This document shows, piece after piece, positions 34,881-47,678 of a stretch of DNA of 64,000 nt. Position 1 is the first letter of the stretch, and every line of letters begins with the position of its first letter. The notes beneath the pieces are model-generated. The model searched no databases. It was not told the DNA's origin and saw only the letters and a program-made list of their open reading frames with translations. This DNA comes from Chlorocebus sabaeus. Its lineage: Eukaryota; Chordata; Mammalia; Primates; Cercopithecidae. Both the position numbers and the translations under genes were made by a program. The stretch lies in assembly GCF_047675955.1 (NCBI RefSeq), contig NC_132926.1, forward strand, positions 15,877,326-15,941,325, read 5' to 3'.

Positions 34881-36336
34881 ATAAAAATGATGCTTAGTGA
34901 AAATGAGAAAATCTAGTCATAGACAAAAAATGGGTTGTTGTGTAAATGGGTAGAGGCTTCTCAGATAGTCCTGTTACACCTGTCTCTATGTAACATTTCA
35001 CATACTAGGACAGAGAAATAAATTAGCCTCTCTTGGGGTTAATTGTATCACTGGTTTAAAGTGATTCCTCAAAAATATGTTATTTTGACTTCATAGTCAC
35101 CTGCATGCTTTGAAGAATTTAGGTTTACACAAACTGCATCAAAAAGTGTCTGCTGGTTGCTTTTTGTGTCTGTATAATCATCCCAAGGTCTTGTGTGGGC
35201 TGCCCATGGAAACTCACAAGTGGTCATGTATCGGAACAATGTTCTACTTTATCCCCTAGAAAGAATGGCTTCCAGCCAACTCATGACAAGAATGAAAGTG
35301 CTTTGTATCAGACTCCCTTCTGTGCATTAGAATTTCCGTTACAGCTGCTACCTTGTTATGTTATAACACCCACATTTCTTTACTTACAAGGCCAGCCTCA
35401 CAGGAAAAAAAAAAAAAAAAAAAAAAAAAAGCCTTGTATTCATTGTCTAATTATCAACTTCATATACCTTGGAAACAGACTGTAGCTCAAACATGTGTAT
35501 AACTCAAAATATTATTGTAAGGTTAAGATCTGGAACAATAAAAAAATTTCTTATCACTGTTAATAGCCTCATGTAAAAATAATGACTACATAAAACTAGT
35601 GCTTTTTAAACATTTTAACTTTTTAATGGACAGATTTATTAGTAGAAATATGAAATGATTTAGATAAATGGAGAGGAAAAAAATCTAACATGGAACAAGG
35701 TGGGCCAAGAACTTGTTTCAGAGCTTTGGCAGCCTGCCGAGCACACCTCTCAATGGGGACATGCAACTTTAATCTTTATTATGGAGTGATCATAAGTGGA
35801 CTGATTCTGAGCACCATCTGCTCTCGATGAAGCACTGGAGTTACAGGCTGCTCACTCTGATATGCCCTTCACCTCTGCTCTCCAATGTCACCCAAAGTCC
35901 CATTTTGAAAGGTTGAGTTTTATTATGGAAAAGTTTATTATAATTAATATTCTTTATGAGAGTCATTTATTTTTAATGAATAGCAGAATGGGCAGCTGAG
36001 GCTCCCTCTTCAACCCTGAAAAGCAAACTAAATGTGGTGAAAGCTATCCAGAGATTTCTATTTAGGCATTAGGGGGATGAACTTTCAGTTGGATGCCTAA
36101 ATGAATCTTTGAATGTTAGACACTACATCAACTCTTTAGCCTACTTGTGTTGCAGCGTGGGTACTCAATTTAAAATAGTGACAAAGAGAGAGAGAGACAT
36201 ATGTCCTATCCTTAATATAAAATAAAAAGAAAGTTGTGCGTTCTCACTTTTAATATAATATCCTAAAGTAAACAAGGTATCCTGAATTTCATTTGTTTCA
36301 TTGCACTCTATTGAATATTACACTCTATTGAGTAGG
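34881..36336. other. unique sequence with an orphan A run
   Basis: No interspersed repeat recognised. A pure run of 26 A is at 35405-35430, with nothing Alu-like upstream. At about 36303-36334 'cactctattga' is duplicated 17 bp apart. The 96-residue plus frame at 35195 crosses the A run and is not credible. Confidence 0.4.
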
Positions 36337-36769
36337 TATCTATAAATGTGATCTTATTTGGAAACAGAAATTATATCTACATTATGTCTGTGCAGGCATA
36401 ATTAAGGATCTCAAGTTGAGAATATTCTGGATTTAGGGGTGCCCTAAGGCCCATGACTGGTGTTCTTACAAAAGAAAGGACAAGGAGATCGGAGATACGG
36501 ACATCCAACAAGGAAGGTCATTTAAAGATGGAGGGAGAGACTGGAGTGTTGCATCAACAAGCCAAAAAATACCAGGGATGGCTGGCAGACATCAGAAGCT
36601 AGGATAGAGGCATCAAATAGATTTTCCTGCAGTGTTTCCAGAAGGAACCAACCTTGCCGACACTACAAGTTTGGACTTCTGACCTCCAGAAGGTGAAAAA
36701 ATAATTTCTGTTGTCTTAAGTTACCCAGTTTGTGGTAGTTTGTTACGGCAGCCCTAAAATACTACTACA
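36337..36769 (+). mobile_element. MLT1-type MaLR LTR
   Basis: Ordered LTR landmarks: 'gtgatcttatttggaaacag', 'tgccctaaggcccatgactg', 'cagacatcagaagctagga', 'acttctgacctccagaag' and the terminal 'gtttgttacggcagcccta'. This is an ancient nonautonomous ERVL-MaLR LTR. The 5' end is truncated or rearranged by the small duplication before it. Confidence 0.85.
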
Positions 36770-38004
36770 GGGATAGTTGCTGTTAATTTAGATTTTTTGG
36801 GAATCTTTTTGTGAGCTTAGGAAAAACAGATTTCCTTGGTGTTCAGAAGACACCGGCTGTTTAAGTAGCTACACCTAAATGTATTTGCCTTTCTCTTTCT
36901 TTCAGATTTTTTTTTGCTCATTGACTCCTTCTCTTCCTTTCCTTTGCTGAGGAATGTTAGAATGTTTAGAAATGAAAGAAATTCGTCTTTGTGAGTGATA
37001 TTTCAGGTAACATAATAAAAATGAAAGATTTCGGGAAATTCATGGGGGTGGTTTTAGTAGATTCTTCAGAGATTCCATGAACAATAAGACAATGTAAGTA
37101 TAAAGATGACACTACTTTTCATATAAGCCAAAAATACTACAGAAATAAGTATTATTTTTTGGATATGTTAGCACCATTGCTCACTCTGATTATGGAAATA
37201 AAACATATTTCCCCAAAAGACAATGTACATTTACACATGAAATCAGCCTGCCTTTGTATTTTCCTGATTAGTGTCACCAGAGTGTCTGGCAACTTACCCA
37301 AGGCAAACTCCTACCACCCAAATAACATATGTTACTATTTCCTGGAACTTCCATTCCCGGGGCCTCTCTGAAAGGAACCACTGAATTACTGTCAACATGC
37401 ATACTTGTGGCTCAGCATAACTCGATTACCCTGACAACATTTTTTACATTTATTTTTTATTACTTAAAGATTTATTGCTTTGTCCCTTAAATAAAAACTG
37501 TGAAGCAAATAAAAAACAATTTATTCCTAATTTACAAAGGCAGTAACAAACAACCTTGGCCCCTTAAAAATGAGATTACTAAGGGTAATGTTCTAAGAAT
37601 CTCTTTGTCATCAAACAGAATTTTTAAACAGAGATATGTTTTAAGATTGAAGCAGTTCTCTTTTAAGACTATTCCTTATCTTGTGAAGTCGCCCTTGTGG
37701 AAAGTGTACAATGACAAAATAGCGAAGTATTAGGGTTGACAGAAGATAGCTGGGGGAAATGGAAAGGATTTCAATGTTAACAAATATTTTGAAGTTTTCA
37801 GTAACTCTAATGGCATATGCATAAAGGAAAATGAACAGAAAGTATTTTAAAATAATAATAGGTGCATAGCAATTAGAGGCATAATATGGATAGAAGAAAC
37901 ACTTCAATACAATGAAACAAAATGTGTTAAAAGAAAAAAACAACAAAACACAAGACTTCAGTTTTTCTCAAGGGAGTTAAATGCATTTAATAGATATTTG
38001 AGAA
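36770..38004. other. unique sequence
   Basis: No repeat recognised; frames at 37159, 37500 and 37641 (70-101 residues) lack any recognised domain. Confidence 0.4.
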
Positions 38005-38014
38005 CCAGCAAGTT

Positions 38015-38147
38015 TTATAGGAAAGTCACAAGACCTAGATTACAACAAATGCTTTGAATCCGTTTTAACTGCTAGTTGACAAGTTACATTACTTGGCTGT
38101 ATTTTTCATTCCTTACCTGTGAAATGCTGGAATAAGGGAAAATGATT
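38015..38147 (+). repeat. MIR SINE fragment
   Basis: 'gaatccgttttaactgctag', 'gacaagttacattacttgg' and 'ccttacctgtgaaatgctgg' follow the MIR order. Diverged; lies directly upstream of the MLT1 below. Confidence 0.55.
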
Positions 38148-38598
38148 CTACCTTAGTTTCCTAGGGCTGTTGCAACAAATTACCATGAATTTGGTAGATT
38201 ACCACAAGAGTAATTCTCTCAAAGTCCTACAGGTTGGAAGTACAAAACCAAGGTGTTATTAGATCCATGCTACCTCTGAAGGCTCTAGGGAAGAATCTTT
38301 CCTTGCCTCTTCCCAGCTTCTGCTGGCTCCTAGCAATCCATGGCATTCTTAGGTTTGTGTATGCTCTGCTCCATCATCTGCCTCTGTCACCTTCTTCTCT
38401 CTCTCTCTGATTCCTCAGTGTCTGTGCACCTGTGTGTCCTCTCCTTTCCTTATAAGGACACCAGTCATTAGGGTTTGCCATAATCCACTATGACCTCATC
38501 TTCACTAACTACAACTACAAATACCCTATTTCCAAAAAAAGGTCACTTTCTGAGTTTCTGGGTGGACATGCATTGGGACGCTATTTAACTCACTATAG
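38148..38598 (-). mobile_element. MLT1-type MaLR LTR (antisense)
   Basis: Reads as reverse MLT1: 'tagtttcctagggctgttgc', 'ctctgaaggctctagggaag', 'tccttataaggacaccagtc', 'ccctatttccaaaaa' and a terminal 'aactcacta'. Complete but diverged solo LTR, opposite in orientation to the MLT1 at 36337-36769. Confidence 0.85.
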
Positions 38599-39349
38599 TT
38601 TCCAGTGCAACCATACTAAAATAAATTCGCTTCATTTTTTAAATCTCCTCACTAACTGAAGCAGGGCAAAAGGAGCAACAATGTACCTCAGTTCATTATG
38701 AACTGTCACATAAGGATGGAAAAAAAAAAAAATGAATCATTTGGTCTCAGGGTTTGCCTGTAAGGTAGCAAAGGCTGTTGTTACAGTACCTAGTGCGAGT
38801 TAACCCAGGTAGGTAGAAGACATGATGTTGGAAGGATTCAAACTAGCTTCAGTCTCACAATACCACGAACTCTGGGCTGATACAGACAAAACACTTGCCC
38901 ATTAAAAACAGAGGCAAATGAAATACTCCAAACCTATCTATCACTACTAACTAAAAAATTAATCCAGTAACATTCTGTATCTGATGGGTGAATGAAGTCG
39001 TCTTTATAAACACCAATAGCTGTTCCAATTAACGGGAACCATATGTGAACTACTGTATTTGTGTTCTCCTCTTCAGTTCCCATTAAGTATTGTCATTTGT
39101 ATTAACTATAAACAATTGATATTCCAAAAGATATTTAATAATCTTTAATTTATGAAGCATCCCATATATCTATTGCTTCCAGGCAATTTTCTATTCATGA
39201 CCTTTTGACTCTGCAGACCGGACAGTGTGGTAAGAATACTACCATGTGGATTACATAGCTAATAGAAATATACTGATTTTTAAAGAGTTAACACACCCAC
39301 TGTGGATTGCCTCACTTGGTGGAAAGGACCCCAGGAATCAGAGAATTTA
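38599..39349. other. unique sequence
   Basis: Nothing recognised beyond a short A run at about 38719-38731. Confidence 0.4.
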
Positions 39350-39505
39350 ATTATGTCCATTTTGAGAATGAGAATATTGAGGTTAAGGATATTAATTAAA
39401 CTCTTCAAGGCCACAAACCTAGTGAATGAAGGACTTTAAATTAAAAAACCAAACAGTTTTGAGTCAGAGCCCATGCACTTTACCATTGTACCATACTGCA
39501 TCTCA
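39350..39505 (-). repeat. MIR SINE (antisense)
   Basis: 'gagaatattgaggttaagga', 'aaggccacaaacctagtgaa' and 'gagcccatgcactttacca' match a reversed MIR. Confidence 0.7.
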
Positions 39506-40794
39506 TCCTCATTTAAATCTCAAATTTGCACACAAGCTGCTAGGAACCTCAGGACTTTCCTCATCTTAAACCTTTCACAGGGAATTTCTCTGCCCTTCTC
39601 ATGCCACTCAGTCCCCAGTTAAGGATGCCATATCTCTTCCAGGACACTAGTCTTGGATTTGGCTCTAGTTTCTGAATCAAGTATCTCTTAAGACCCCTAC
39701 TCCCTCAGGCTACTTCCTTGCCATCTAAATGAAAAATCCAGGAGTGCATTATTTTGCCGTTGGGGTTTTGTTACTCTTCTCAGAATGGGGAAACAAAATA
39801 GTAACGGACATGGTGAAATTACAGCAGTTTCATGAGAATGTAACTTCTTCCTTTCCTGGATTTTTCTTCATAAGAAGCTTAAAGAATATCTAAAAATTAT
39901 TTAACATAAAGGATTACTGAATCAGTTCCACAGAACTGCAATGGCCAGTCTAAATTGGCTTTGACAGAGTTAAAGCCGTCTCAGCTTCAATGTTTTGTGG
40001 TTGTTGATTTTTCCCCCCTCTGAGCATGTGATCTTTAAAATCTTTGGAAGGCTCAAAATCATGCTCACTCTGGTTTCGGACCGCCAGAGCAAACCTTGGA
40101 TTCCCTCTGCCATCTTATTCACTTTAACCTGTGAGAGAATGCACAGTCTTCACGTTTCCTTTTGCTTCAGGGAAGCCATAGGTCAGTTCTCCTCCTGTCA
40201 AGTCCTCAGAAATTGTCCACAGTGGAGTTATCTGTAGCGTTAGGCTTACTTTACCCCACCTTCCCAAGTTTCACCTTTGCAACTTTACACTGCTGAGATT
40301 CTACTAAAGTACTGATATTCCTGTTTTCACTTTATCCTGCTGGATAGTTTTAGAGGAGCAAGAGCCCAGGGGAGGTTGGTGGTCTAATACCAAGGAAAGA
40401 CTAATCTTGTGAAAACAGGCTAATGAGAAATCTATCTTAGTGATAGTATATTTACTTCCAGGACAGTGTTTCCTAATAGGCAGTGAGTATAAAACCAGTG
40501 ACAATGTTTCTGGTCATGCATGGATGAATATGACAAAACTGTAAATTTGTGTATTCATCATAATATATAGCATAAAGGAAAACACAACTATTCAATCATG
40601 CCTGTGTGTGGTAGGACTAGGAAAAGTGGACACAATGAGTAGCTCTAAAGTCCATTTAAAGGGAAGAAAAACACTAAACAGTAACATAAGCAGTACACAG
40701 CAATGGCAAGATATGGAATGCTACTATGTGAATGATAGGAGTTGGAAAGTCTTGTTTGAAAATATCAAAAAACATTAAAAGCAGGAAATAAACA
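39506..40794. other. unique sequence
   Basis: No repeat recognised. An 80-residue plus frame at 39995-40237 and a 66-residue minus frame at 40304-40504 have no recognisable domains. Confidence 0.4.
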
Positions 40795-40990
40795 TGCACA
40801 TTCAGACTCTGAAGTGAGATGAATCACCAACTGAGTCACCTTAGACAAAATTATTTTAATTTCTATGGCCTCCTCCGCTTCCTTCCAAATGTTGGAAAGT
40901 CTTTCTCAAAGTGCATTTGTGAGGATTAAATAACACAGCTATGTGATAAAGTCCATCATACATAGTTCATAAAATGTTGTTCACGTTCCT
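40795..40990 (+). repeat. MIR SINE
   Basis: 'ctgagtcaccttagacaaaa', 'tttctatggcctcctccgct' and 'gtgaggattaaataacacag' follow the MIR order. Diverged. Confidence 0.6.
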
Positions 40991-42309
40991 TCCCCCTACA
41001 CCCACCTGCTAAAATAATAAGCATACTAAGTAATGGCTATGGGTGGCCAGAGATCTACAAATGTTTTTCTTTCTCCTCTGTCCTGCCTCTTTTCTTTCTC
41101 TCCCACAGACGACCTCCGTTATCCTTGAAAGGAAGATTTATTCTATGAAGATTTTTGGATTCATATTACAAAGAAAGAAACCCATGAACTTCAAACTCTT
41201 TTAATATCTGTTCTAAGCTGTTTTGTTTATTTTGGAAGATGGGAATTGGCCACTTTTATTTTCCAGTGGCTGTTTAGAAGCTGGGTCACTAGAGGTTAAC
41301 TTCTTAAAGAAATAAAAACAAGTTGCCTTTTCCAGAAAAAAAAAATTGACTTTCAGTGAGAATAAAGCAATGTTCCAGTAATACTGAGTAGTTCTTTAAC
41401 AATTTTTCAATACTCATCAGTGATAAATCTTTTATAAGGAATGTAATTCAGTGGTTCTTCAATTTAAATATACTTTTGAACTATCAGTGTAAGTAAAAAA
41501 TTGATTTCATAGGAATATGGAATTATTTGACTGAAAATTATAAAATAATTGATTGAAGCGGAAATTATTTTAATAGAGAGATATGTGAATAACTTTCAAT
41601 CATTCTTTGCATAAAGTACGTTAATTTCGTAAAGTGTTTATTTTTATATATAACGAAAAGCTTGTTTACAAAACACTTTTAAAGGAAGACAGACTTAGTT
41701 AGCTTTTCTATTTAAAAAAATGTTGAATAATTATATACAGACTTATCTGTGTACTGTGTTTTAAATCACAGACATTAGATAGAAATTAATCTTATAACTC
41801 TCACCTTTTGAAAAAGTTTTCAATCTCTCTTTTCAAGAGGATATTTACCTAATAAAACTAAAAAGAAAAAAAGCATCTAAGGCACTGTAAATATTCAGAA
41901 GACAGTGCTAAGGAAGCTCAGAGAAGCTTTCCCTTGGAGAAGATAACCTGCTCATACTGGGACTTGGAGTTGAAAATCCTTTAGCGATATGGCAAGGAAG
42001 GAGATAGCTATAAGGCAAATGTCAGTTGTCTGGGACTCACCATTGGAAGAAGAAGACCATGACTCTATTGTTTCTAGGAGGAAAATATCACAATATTCTT
42101 ATAAACTGACCTGGCTGATTTACCTCTTGATAACTCCTACTAAGTGAACTAAAATATTCTTCTCTCATAAAATAAAGTTGTGTGTGTATACACATAAAAT
42201 ATATATAAAAACATATATGCATACATATATTTAAATATAAAATATCACATATTAAAATATAAAATATCAGCATCATGAAATATCAATAGACTTTATAGTT
42301 CTTCAAACA
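40991..42309. other. unique AT-rich sequence
   Basis: No gene recognised. A TATA/ACAT-rich stretch occupies about 42180-42265. Old L1 sequence may begin near the end of this interval. Confidence 0.4.
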
Positions 42310-44335
42310 ATAATTAGAAGAGATAATGAAAGGAAAAGAAACTCCATATGCAGTAGCAAGTTTAAATATTAAATAGGAATAAGATTGATGAAAATGAACA
42401 AAATATAAAGACAATTTTTAAATTTCCCAAAAGATCAAAAGTAGATTTGGACAAATGAAATGCCAAACACTATTGTTAGATAGGTTAAATCAATATTATA
42501 AAAACATCAATTATCTCCCAGTTGTAAAATACAATAGAATCATAATAAATATAGCAATTTATTATCTGGAGCTAGATAAGTTTACTATAATAACCTTGTT
42601 TAAAAATATATACCAAATAAGAATGAGTAGAAGAGAAACCTGAAAAAAAATGAGTAATGGGGGACAAGATAGACCTATCAGAAATTAAAACATGTTAGAA
42701 GCCCTCTATAATATGCTTTTTTCAAAACATATAGGCAATAACACATTAATAGTCAGCAATTTTTTAGAATAGAAAAGTCCAGAATTGACCAAGGGCATAA
42801 AGAAATATGACATGAATTTTCAGGGACATTTGAAGTCACTGAGGAAAGTAAGCTTTTTAATCAGTAATGCTAGCACAACTGGATAATCATTTACAAAAGG
42901 CTATAACTGGATCTAGTTCCCACACTTCACAGCCGAGTAATTCCAAATAGATTGGAGATTTTAAAAATACAAGTGTTCCTGGTCACAGCGGCTCATGCCT
43001 GTATCCCAGTGCTTTGGGAAGCCCAGGTGGGAGGACCCCTTGAGGCCAGAAGTTTGAGACCTGCCTGGGCAACAAGTGAGACCCCATATCTACAAAAACA
43101 TTTTTAAAATAGTTGGGTATGGTAGTGTGTGCCTGTAGTCTCAGCTACTCAGGAGACTGAAGCAGGAGGAATCACGTTAAGTCTAGAAGTTTAAGACTGC
43201 CGTGAGCTATGATTTCTCCATTGCACTCTAACCTAAGTGACAGACAAATACTGGATAAAATCATAGATGGATTACTTTATATCCAAGGAATGAAGATAAT
43301 CTTGTTAGCATTCAAAATCCAGAAGCAGCAAAAGTCAAGACTGATACATTAAGTCTTAAAAGAACAGTAAAGCACCACAGAGAAGTGACAAACAACAACA
43401 AAAAAATGCAAATGATACTACAGGCAAATGGTTTCTTTTCCCATTATATAAAATGCTAAAAATTAAAAGAAAATTGTCAAAAATCTAATTTAAAAACGAG
43501 ACATAAAACGTGAAGAGAGTTCCCAAAAAAAAGCTAAGCAGATGACACTTAAGTTTATGAAAAAAAAGTGAGCAGTCACATTTGTATGATATATACAAAT
43601 TAAACTACAAAAAGATGCAACTATTAAATAGACAAAAATCCAGAAGTCTTACAATATGCTCTGTGGGCAATGCTATAGAGAAATAGGCCCTCCATAACAT
43701 TGCTGGAAATGATTGCAAAATGGCATAACTACCACAGAGGAGAATTTGGCAATACCAAACAAAATTGTGTATGCATTAACCCCTTGACTCAGCATTCCCC
43801 CTATAAAGATTTCATCTTGGAGAGAAAGAAAACCATCCAGGTATGAAATACCAAGGGAAATGGTTACTCCTAGCAGAATTATTTGAAACAGCAGAAGATT
43901 GGAATAAATCCAAATATTCAAATTAAAGGACTGGTTTAATGAACTACTTCACTTCCACAAAAAGAATGTATTTCACAGCTATAAAAAGAAGAATGATGAC
44001 CAGTGTTTATGTACTGAAGCAAATTATTTCCAGGACATAGTAAATGAAAATTTTAAAGAAGTTGAAATATGAATATACATGTGCATGTATTTGCTTATTT
44101 TTATAAAAAACACTGGGAAAGCAACAAGAAATAATAAAAATGTTTACTTATAAAGGGCATAGGAAATAAAATGAAAGCAAGATTTCTGAGAATAATTTAA
44201 AACAGTTTTCTCTTTTAAACTATGTAAATGATTTTATTTACTTTTTAAAACATAAATAAATCACAAGAAATAATCCTAAAATTAAAAACAAAGTAAAATA
44301 AATAAATAAAATTCTGCATATTATATTCTAGGACA
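42310..44335 (+). repeat. old L1M ORF2 3' end/3' UTR, split by AluJ
   Basis: Diverged L1 signature in order: 'aaattaaaacatgttagaag', 'gatctagttcccacacttca', then after the AluJ 'aaatgcaaatgatactacag', 'gaatttggcaataccaaaca', 'ccttgactcagcattccccc', 'aatggttactcctagcagaa' and 'tttcacagctataaaaagaa'. Reading frames are shattered. Confidence 0.6.
42978..43245 (+). repeat. AluJ-type element, diverged
   Basis: Both arms are recognisable but heavily substituted ('cagcggctcatgcctgtatc', 'ttgaggccagaagtttgaga', 'gagctatgatttctcc'). The 'cttgaggccag' type is old AluJ. It has lost its A tail. It interrupts the L1M. Confidence 0.8.
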
Positions 44336-44422
44336 AAAAAGACTACAAAAATGTCTTGCATTTCACTTAGTGGGTTATTTATTTTAGGTAGCATTGTTGA
44401 TATCATTATGAAATGTAGGATA

Positions 44423-44722
44423 GGCCTGGCGCAGTGGCTCACGTCTGTAATCCCAGCACTTTGGGAGGCTGAGGTGGGCTGATCACGAGGTCAGGAGATC
44501 AAGACCATTCTGGTCAACATGGTGAAACCCCATCTCTACTAAAAACACAAAAATTAGCTGGGAGTGGTGGCATTTGGCTATAATCTCAGCTACTCAGGAG
44601 GCTGAGGCAGGAGAATCCCTTGTACCAGGGAGTCGGAGATTGCAGTGAACCAAGATCGTGCCACTGCACTTCAACCTGGCAACAGAGCAAGACTGTTTCT
44701 CAAAAAAACAAACAAAAAGAAA
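44423..44722 (+). repeat. AluS/Y-type element
   Basis: Complete dimeric Alu with TSD gtaggata at 44415-44422 and 44723-44730. A-rich tail with AAAC units. Confidence 0.9.
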
Positions 44723-44730
44723 GTAGGATA

Positions 44731-45839
44731 AATTAAGTAAATACATAGGGAAATATTATTAGAAATAAATATTTCAACATAAGAGAAAAAAAGAACAAAT
44801 ATAAAGAACTTTAAAGAACAAACCCTATAATATTACATTTGTATTAGAAATATCATATACAGGTATATATCTATATACATGTCTCTGTATATATATCTCT
44901 ATTCCATCTCTATATCTCTCTACCTCTAACTCTGTCTCCATTTCTATCTTTTTCTATCTATCTCTTTCCAACTCTGTTCACAGAAATGGCCTAGAAGCAA
45001 TACCTAGCTAGTAGCAATGAGCACATCAGCATTGGTTTCTAAAATAATTTCTCAGTAAGAGGACCAGAGTTCCTTGCAAAAATGACAATATCAGGTCTAA
45101 AGCAGAAAAGGAAGAGGAGCACATTGGCTACTGTTTGTGAAAATCACAGACAACCAATGGGAACTTAACAAGAGGACGCAGGAGTTAGCTAGCCAACTTT
45201 AAAACAATTTGACCATCAAAAAGAAAAATGACTGTACCTGATTAAAAACATAAATAAATAAAACTATGTAAGCTTTTAATAATCCTTTTTGCATAATATC
45301 AATCCATCCAACAAACTACTCCAATACCAGGGAGAAAACATGCATTTGTGGGCCATGTGTACGAGCAGACACACACACTCATGCATGCGCAGGCACACAC
45401 ACACACACCACTTTGCAGTGGTCATATGTGGTAGTCCATACCTTTACGAAATGATCTACGTCAGCATCCTACTTGGGAGTGACAACTTGACATTTTGTGC
45501 TTTGTGATATAATGCATTTTGAAGACAACTTCGTTAGCTATTTAGCATTCTCAAAATGTTAAACTGAATATATAATCTCATAGTTCTAACTTCCAGTTTA
45601 TAGAAAATACACAGTAAACAGGGAAGTTCAATGACCAGTGAAGAGATAAACAAATTCAGAGTATGGAGCATTCTACAGATCAGATCTCTGCAAAGAATTA
45701 ACATCATAGGACAAAACAAAGCAAAACAGAACAAATACTAATATTTCCATAGATTTTAAAAGAATAACAAACTGAAGCAGCAAAATAGGATATGTGAATC
45801 TTGATTGGCTCATTGTTAGGAGAAAAAAGTTATAGAAGA
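44731..45839. other. unique sequence with TATC-rich and ACAC-rich patches
   Basis: A degenerate (TCTA/TATC)n microsatellite occupies about 44865-44968. Two ACAC patches flank a 'catgcatgcgc' at 45370-45408. No gene or named repeat recognised. Confidence 0.45.
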
Positions 45840-46175
45840 TATTGGGTGGCAGGAATAAAGAAATTCATATACGGTCTGGAATTAGATAATAGTCAATATT
45901 ATTGATTTCATTATTGTAATTATTATAGTCATGAAGAAGAATCCTCTAATTCTTAGAAGACACAGTAAAATTTTTAGAGGAAAAGTGTCATGGTGTCTAT
46001 ACTTACTTGCTTTCAAATGACTCAGCAAAAAAATATAAAAAGGAAATATATATGGCAAAATGTTAACTTTTTTATGCTAGATATACATTTTCACTGTGCT
46101 ATCCTTTCAAGTTTTTAGTATGCTTTACATTTTTTATTATAAAACATTGGGATAAAAGTCTCCTGCAGACTTGTT
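45840..46175 (+). repeat. L1ME-type 3' end
   Basis: 'aaaagtgtcatggtgtctat', 'acttgctttcaaatgactca', 'atatggcaaaatgttaac' and a terminal 'tttttattataaaacattgg' follow the order of an old L1ME 3' UTR. The same family end is seen at 54040-54440. Confidence 0.6.
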
Positions 46176-46211
46176 ACCCTGTTGACAGGTTGTATAAAAA
46201 TTATCCATTTA

Positions 46212-46513
46212 GGCTGGGTGTGATGACTCACCCTTGTAATCCTAGTACTTTGGGAGGCCAAGGTGGGTGGATCATCTGAGTACAGGAGTTTGAGACCAGT
46301 CTGGGCAACATGGCAAAACCCTGTCTCTACAAAAACTACAAAAATTAGCCAGGGGTGGTGGTACGTGCTTGTAGTCTCAGCTACTCTGAAGGCTGAGGTG
46401 GAAAGATCACTTGAGTCCTGGAGACAGAGGTTGCAGTGAGCTGAGATCATGCCACTGCACCCCAGCCTGAGTGACAGAGTGAAACTCCATCTCAAAAAAA
46501 AAAAAAAAAGAAA
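46212..46513 (+). repeat. AluJ/Sx-type element
   Basis: Dimeric Alu with older substitutions. TSD atccattta at 46203-46211 and 46524-46532. It forms an inverted pair with the AluY-like element 68 bp downstream. The 136-residue minus frame is an Alu shadow. Confidence 0.9.
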
Positions 46514-46580
46514 GTAAGACATCATCCATTTACATAGTTAATATTCCATGCCACTTACAGAAATCAGAAGAAATACAACT

Positions 46581-46883
46581 TTTTTTTTTTTTTTTTTTGA
46601 GATGGAGTCTTGCTCTGTCGCCCAGGCTGGAGTGCAGTGGCGTGATCTCCGCTCACTGCAAGCTCTGCTGCCTCCCAGGTTCACGCCATTCTCCTGCCTC
46701 AGCCTCCGAGTAGCTGGGACTACAGGCGCCCGCCATCTCGCCCGGCTAATTTTTTGTATTTTTTAGTAGAGGCGGGGTTTCACTGTGTTTTGCCAGGATG
46801 GTCTCGATCTCCTGACCTCGTGATCCGCCTGCTTCGGCCTCCCAAAGTGCTGGGATTACAGGCGTGAGCCACCATACCCGGCT
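46581..46883 (-). repeat. AluY-type element (antisense)
   Basis: T tract, then reverse AluY features ('caagctctgctgcctcccag', 'tcacgccattctcctg', 'ccgcctgcttcggcc'). TSD aa[t/c]acaact at 46572-46580 and 46884-46892. Confidence 0.95.
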
Positions 46884-46892
46884 AACACAACT

Positions 46893-47517
46893 ATTTTTTA
46901 AATTTAATGTTGTTGTGTTAGGTCTTCCCTTTCAAGATATTACTTTCTATATTAATACACTGATAGGACACGAGAAACTCTTAAATAGAATCATCATTGT
47001 AAGCTGCTAAGTCATGGAGTAGCATGGACATTCAGGGCATGAAGGCCAGTAGGTTGATGAAGCTAAACTGAAACTTGTCCCCTAATGATTCGATTTGTCT
47101 TTCTGTCTTGCATTACCTGAAGCAGTTAGAGTTTTCTGTTTTAACTTCAGGGGCTCAGAGTATCAGAGTAGGGAAGGCAACAACGAGGCTTTAGATGGGT
47201 CAAGAACCAGAGAAAGCAGAAATTTCCTGCATCACTATTACAACATATTGTGCCAACTGCTTTACCACTCCAGTCATGATTAACATTCCCCAAGATAACC
47301 GGGCCCAGCATAGGTTACACACAGTGCTGCTCATCCCTCCTGATCAACAACTATACTGTAGACTCTGGGGGAAGAATAGACTTCCTGAAAATAACATCAA
47401 AGCATCCTCAAAGAGAAAATGTCTGTGGGATAATAAAATTTCAGAAGTCATCCATGAATCATACGCATATCATAAGGATTTTGAAAAATCTTTGACTCTG
47501 CATTTAAAAATTGTTTT
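46893..47517. other. unique sequence
   Basis: No repeat recognised. A 108-residue plus frame at 47195-47521 and a 62-residue one at 47095-47283 overlap in different frames; neither shows a domain, and no splice or poly(A) context supports them. Confidence 0.4.
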
Positions 47518-47678
47518 ATGAATAAGCTTTATTTTTTAGAGTAGTTTCAGGTTCACAGCAAATTTAGTGGGAAATACAGACAATTCCCATATACTCCATG
47601 CCTCTACCCAGACTTGATCTCCTCCACCATCAGCATCCCCTACCACAGTGGTTCATTTGTTATAATCGATGAACCTAC

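Noticed and set aside
45370..45408. Alternating purine-pyrimidine ACAC/GCATGC patch as a Z-DNA element
   Set aside because: Short and interrupted; weaker than the CA run at 6066 and not informative alone.
46115..46525. 136-residue minus-strand ORF
   Set aside because: Antisense Alu translation with a poly(A)-derived Phe run.
47195..47521. 108-residue plus-strand ORF
   Set aside because: No domain recognised, overlaps the 3' edge of an antisense L1 and has no supporting splice or poly(A) context.
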